A DNA stretch of 64,000 nucleotides from Ascaris suum (Eukaryota > Nematoda > Chromadorea > Rhabditida > Ascarididae). Shown here one piece after another: positions 61,363 to 64,000 of this stretch. The stretch lies in contig CM024183.1 of assembly GCA_013433145.1 (NCBI GenBank), positions 1,009,501 through 1,073,500 of the forward strand. Reading direction: 5' to 3'. Made by a program: the position numbers and the translations under genes. The notes below the pieces were generated by a model, which was not told where the DNA came from, made no database searches, and saw nothing but the letters and a program-made list of their open reading frames with translations. Each line of letters begins with the position of its first letter. Within the stretch, counting starts at the first letter, position 1.

Positions 61363-62273
61363 ATGTTGAAGTATCGCAAGAGAACGCTAGGAAGTGAACA
61401 AAAGTCGTTGTACCGGGTAGACTGTGCTAATCAGCGTCATGGGGATGTAATAGGCGCAATATCTTTGTTGATATAAGATTAGTATGGCAACATAGCACTG
61501 CGTAACGATTGTTAGTTGAAGATCATGAGTATTATTCACGAGCCGATCGAATCTGGAGAAAGTCGACGGACTTTTCGCCTGCGTACAGCTGACGAGCTGA
61601 TCCAACAGGCAATCGTAGGCCATGGCATTGAAGAAGTTTCATTACTGTACAAGTATTCACCACCCGGAGTTATTCAAACTTCAAGCAAGGTTTCCTTCTT
61701 CCTTCCTGATTTCCTAGTTGCAAAAAAGTTTTTCGTATTTTTCAAACAGAGGTTTTATCTATAAGGGTCTCTTTCTTTTATTCATATGAGATTCCACTGT
61801 ACTATGGTTAATATCTTTTATATCCAATTATTGCTTGGCTTTTAGTTAAGTTTCTCAGATTCGGCAGTTATAGTTAAAACCATTTTAAGGGTAATGGAAG
61901 CAAACTTTATTCTAAGAATTTGATTAATTCATCTTTCGATGCGTTATTATAATCAGATTCAAATCCATGTATAGCAGAAAAAAAAAATGTTTGTATTGGA
62001 ACGCGAACAAAAATTTTACAACTCCCAAATAAAAGCGCCTTCTGAAGGGTGAGCCAGTACTGGGATTTCAATTGCTTCTATGATAATCAGGGATCTTCCT
62101 CTTGAGCCATCCAATAATCAGCTAATGTAATTTCCTTTTCTTTTCCAGAAAGGATCTAAATTCATAATGCAGAAATATGTTTATTCTCTTTTTTTTTCCC
62201 CGCAAACATTCGTCACTTTCCTTCCACAATATTTCAGGAATTGATCACTTTTTATAGATGCAAGAACTGTTAA
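61363..62273 (+). CDS. Small four-exon gene downstream of H1, function unknown
   Basis: A TTCTACTTGCAG acceptor ends at 61355 and the ATG follows after 7 bases. Exons are 61363-61446, 61516-61689, 62149-62178 and 62238-62273, all phase 0, giving 107 residues. It opens MLKYRKRTLGSEQKSLYRVD; the middle reads SIIHEPIESGESRRTFRLRT then ADELIQQAIVGHGIEEVSLL; the end is FIMQKYELITFYRCKNC. Introns of 69 and 59 bases (ending TTGTTAG and ATTTCAG) are typical of nematodes; the third is 459 bases. AATAAA at 62295-62300 lies 22 bases past the stop. Exon 3 could instead read through its short intron to a stop at 62242. I recognise no family. Position behind H1 suggests co-transcription. Confidence 0.5.
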
Positions 62274-62294
62274 CGAAATACGTTCGGTAGGTTA

Positions 62295-62300
62295 AATAAA
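62295..62300 (+). terminator. Poly(A) signal of the small downstream gene
   Basis: AATAAA starts 22 bases after the TAA at 62271-62273, a common distance for short nematode 3' UTRs. Confidence 0.55.
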
Positions 62301-63218
62301 AAATTTACCGTATTGAAACATTTTGTTTCGGTATTACACTCATAGACTCTTATCATACAAATATGATAAGAAAATAAAATTAATGAGGCTTTGATTTTAA
62401 GCTTTTGATTTTTGAATCAAAACTGTAATTTCACCCACAACATAAAATGAAATAATCTTACTGTAAAGTATATGGTCTTACTGTAACATACTGTTGTACA
62501 ATTATTGTAGAGTGCCAAGATGACTTCACTGCAAAGTATCACGTTCATATTTGTAAAGTAAGATGAAATATCCACGTGTCTCGTTACTTCGATCCTCCGA
62601 TCCCCGTAACTTTTAGTTCATAGAAAGGACTCGACGGTCTGTACGGTCTGTAGAATATGACCGCCAGTAGATAAAAAGTACCTTATTTTGGACAAACCGA
62701 ATTCAGGCCAAATCGGTATGAAAACTAAATAGACGAATAGAGAAGGATAGCAACAACAATGCAACAATTGTGACACATTCTCGATTAAAAAAATAAAAAA
62801 TAAAACAGACGTTACAATGTAATGGGATGAAGCCACGTGTGGAAAGTTGGAAGAATGATGAAGAGGAGAGCAAATTTGTTCAATAAACGAATAGGCTCTG
62901 AAATCATATTGGCTTATAGCTCGTCGATATCAGTATATAGTTGGTCCTTGATGCCAATGCAGATCTTATATCATGGCATCTATTTTTTAATTTCTTTACC
63001 CCTTAATTCACCATTTATGAATCGAAAATCTTTTGTCTCAGTTTTCGAGTAACCGAGAAAAAGAACTTTTTTTTTCAGTTTTCCCTCGCTTTTTGATATA
63101 AGAAAAGAGATGGAAAAACTCGAATCTGGAAGAAATATGGGTGCAACTGTACCTATTTCCCTCATCACCTTTGCATTCATTATTTCATCATCACTTTTTT
63201 TTTCATTTTTTAAATTTA
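62301..63218. other. Intergenic region
   Basis: No supported gene. A perfect 9-base-pair hairpin (CTTATCATA / TATGATAAG, loop CAAA) lies at 62349-62370. Confidence 0.5.
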
Positions 63219-63220
63219 TT

Positions 63221-63397
63221 TAAATAGTACCTGATCTTTGCAATGGTGACGTCAAGCCTATAGGCGCTACCGTAGTGGATGATCGTTTCAAAAATTTGCT
63301 GACGATAATCTTGTGGAATGGCTCCAAAACCGTATCGTCAAAGCTGGATTGACACATGGTTGCCAGCTCAATAATGTTATCGCTAAAGATGCTTGAC
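63221..63397 (+). pseudogene. Exon-like fragment with an apparent one-base frameshift
   Basis: After a T-rich AAATAG acceptor a frame reads PDLCNGDVKPIGATVVDDRF. Beyond an A5 run at about 63288-63292 the protein-like frame shifts and reads ADDNLVEWLQNRIVKAGLTH and then GCQLNNVIAKDA before TGA. One missing A would explain the break. There is a faint resemblance to the FLQERIKV region of ribosomal protein eL22, too weak to name it. The - strand shows the same break and a TTTACAG acceptor, so strand is not certain. Confidence 0.3.
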
Positions 63398-64000
63398 CAC
63401 TGAGCTGTAAATCGATGAGAAACATCACCTTAATTGTGATTACAGGGACAACTGTGAGCACAATCGGTATAGTAGCCTACAAAAGCACAAAAAAGATAAA
63501 TAGGAATAAATAAATAAATAAGCTGACATATGTGCTACTACATTTAATAAAACCAAAAAAAACTGCAGAACCTACAAACTGTAAACTGCAGTCATAAAAT
63601 TGCAATTTATTGCAGTTCATTGCAATTGCATTAATGACAACTTTTGATTGTGACTACAGTGATGAAAAAATTGCATAAATAAACACAGTTAATTATAGAG
63701 GAAATTCCTTCGAGGAAATCGTTTTATTATACAAATATATGTAAATTATTTAATTTCATCGTTGTCATAGTAACGCAAATATATGCAAAAAATAAACATT
63801 TACGTGAAAATGACAACTGACATGACGATTACTAAAATACTTAAATTTTTAAATACTAATTTCACCGTCGAGTATGGTTACAACTCAGCAAATACCAAAA
63901 AAGACTTGAAAGTTGACTGAACAATCAATTTCTACACGATAAGCGATTTCGTAAACGATACGTTTCACATATTTCCAGGTCAGGTCATATGCTTATGACA
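63398..64000. other. AT-rich end of window
   Basis: I see no gene, repeat array or RNA here. Confidence 0.5.

Overview
This window looks like nematode chromosomal DNA. It is AT-rich. Introns open with GT and close mostly with T-rich TTTCAG or TTGCAG acceptors, and some are only 59-69 bases. The main gene aligns along its whole visible length with UNC-53, the Caenorhabditis elegans neuron navigator (NAV) protein. Most unc-53 introns are 0.3-4 kb, longer than usual in Caenorhabditis, so a parasitic or other non-Caenorhabditis nematode is more likely; the species cannot be fixed from the sequence. No bacterial, viral or CRISPR features were seen.

Layout. Bases 1-13158 hold no exon I can support: AT-rich DNA with long C or G homopolymers, probably upstream introns of unc-53 or its 5' flank. 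Bases 13159-36812 (+ strand) carry the 3' part of an unc-53/NAV gene: 23 exons whose reading phases join without conflict into 1,183 codons plus a stop. The part includes the serine-rich middle, coiled coils and the whole AAA+ ATPase domain; the N-terminal calponin-homology domain is outside the window or unrecognised. A 21-base microexon, a 63-base symmetric exon, an alternative first exon and a possible alternate to exon 3 suggest isoforms. Bases 36813-41546 hold the 3' flank, a patch of exon-like fragments (39.0-40.0 kb) and a 48-base minisatellite (40.05-40.66 kb) that is open on both strands. A three-exon linker histone H1 gene lies on the - strand (41547-44094), with a possible two-exon gene nested antisense in its first intron. 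Bases 46.8-49.6 kb are a degenerate GATC-rich satellite. Bases 49.6-59.0 kb are AT-rich with long (TA)n arrays, a foldback element and one exon-like patch (55.96-57.2 kb) related in part to the one at 39.8 kb. A second three-exon H1 gene lies on the + strand (59179-61030). About 200 bases past its poly(A) signal comes a small four-exon gene (61363-62273) with a splice acceptor 7 bases before its ATG and its own AATAAA, a layout that fits an operon. The last 1.7 kb hold one frameshifted exon-like fragment.

How the genes relate. UNC-53/NAV acts at the cytoskeleton in directed cell and axon outgrowth; the two H1 proteins bind linker DNA in chromatin. No functional link between them is implied. 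The two H1 genes share both intron positions and both carry a good splice acceptor 42-54 bases before the ATG, so they are probably paralogues. The upstream copy has an AT-hook-like motif in its N-terminal tail that the other lacks.
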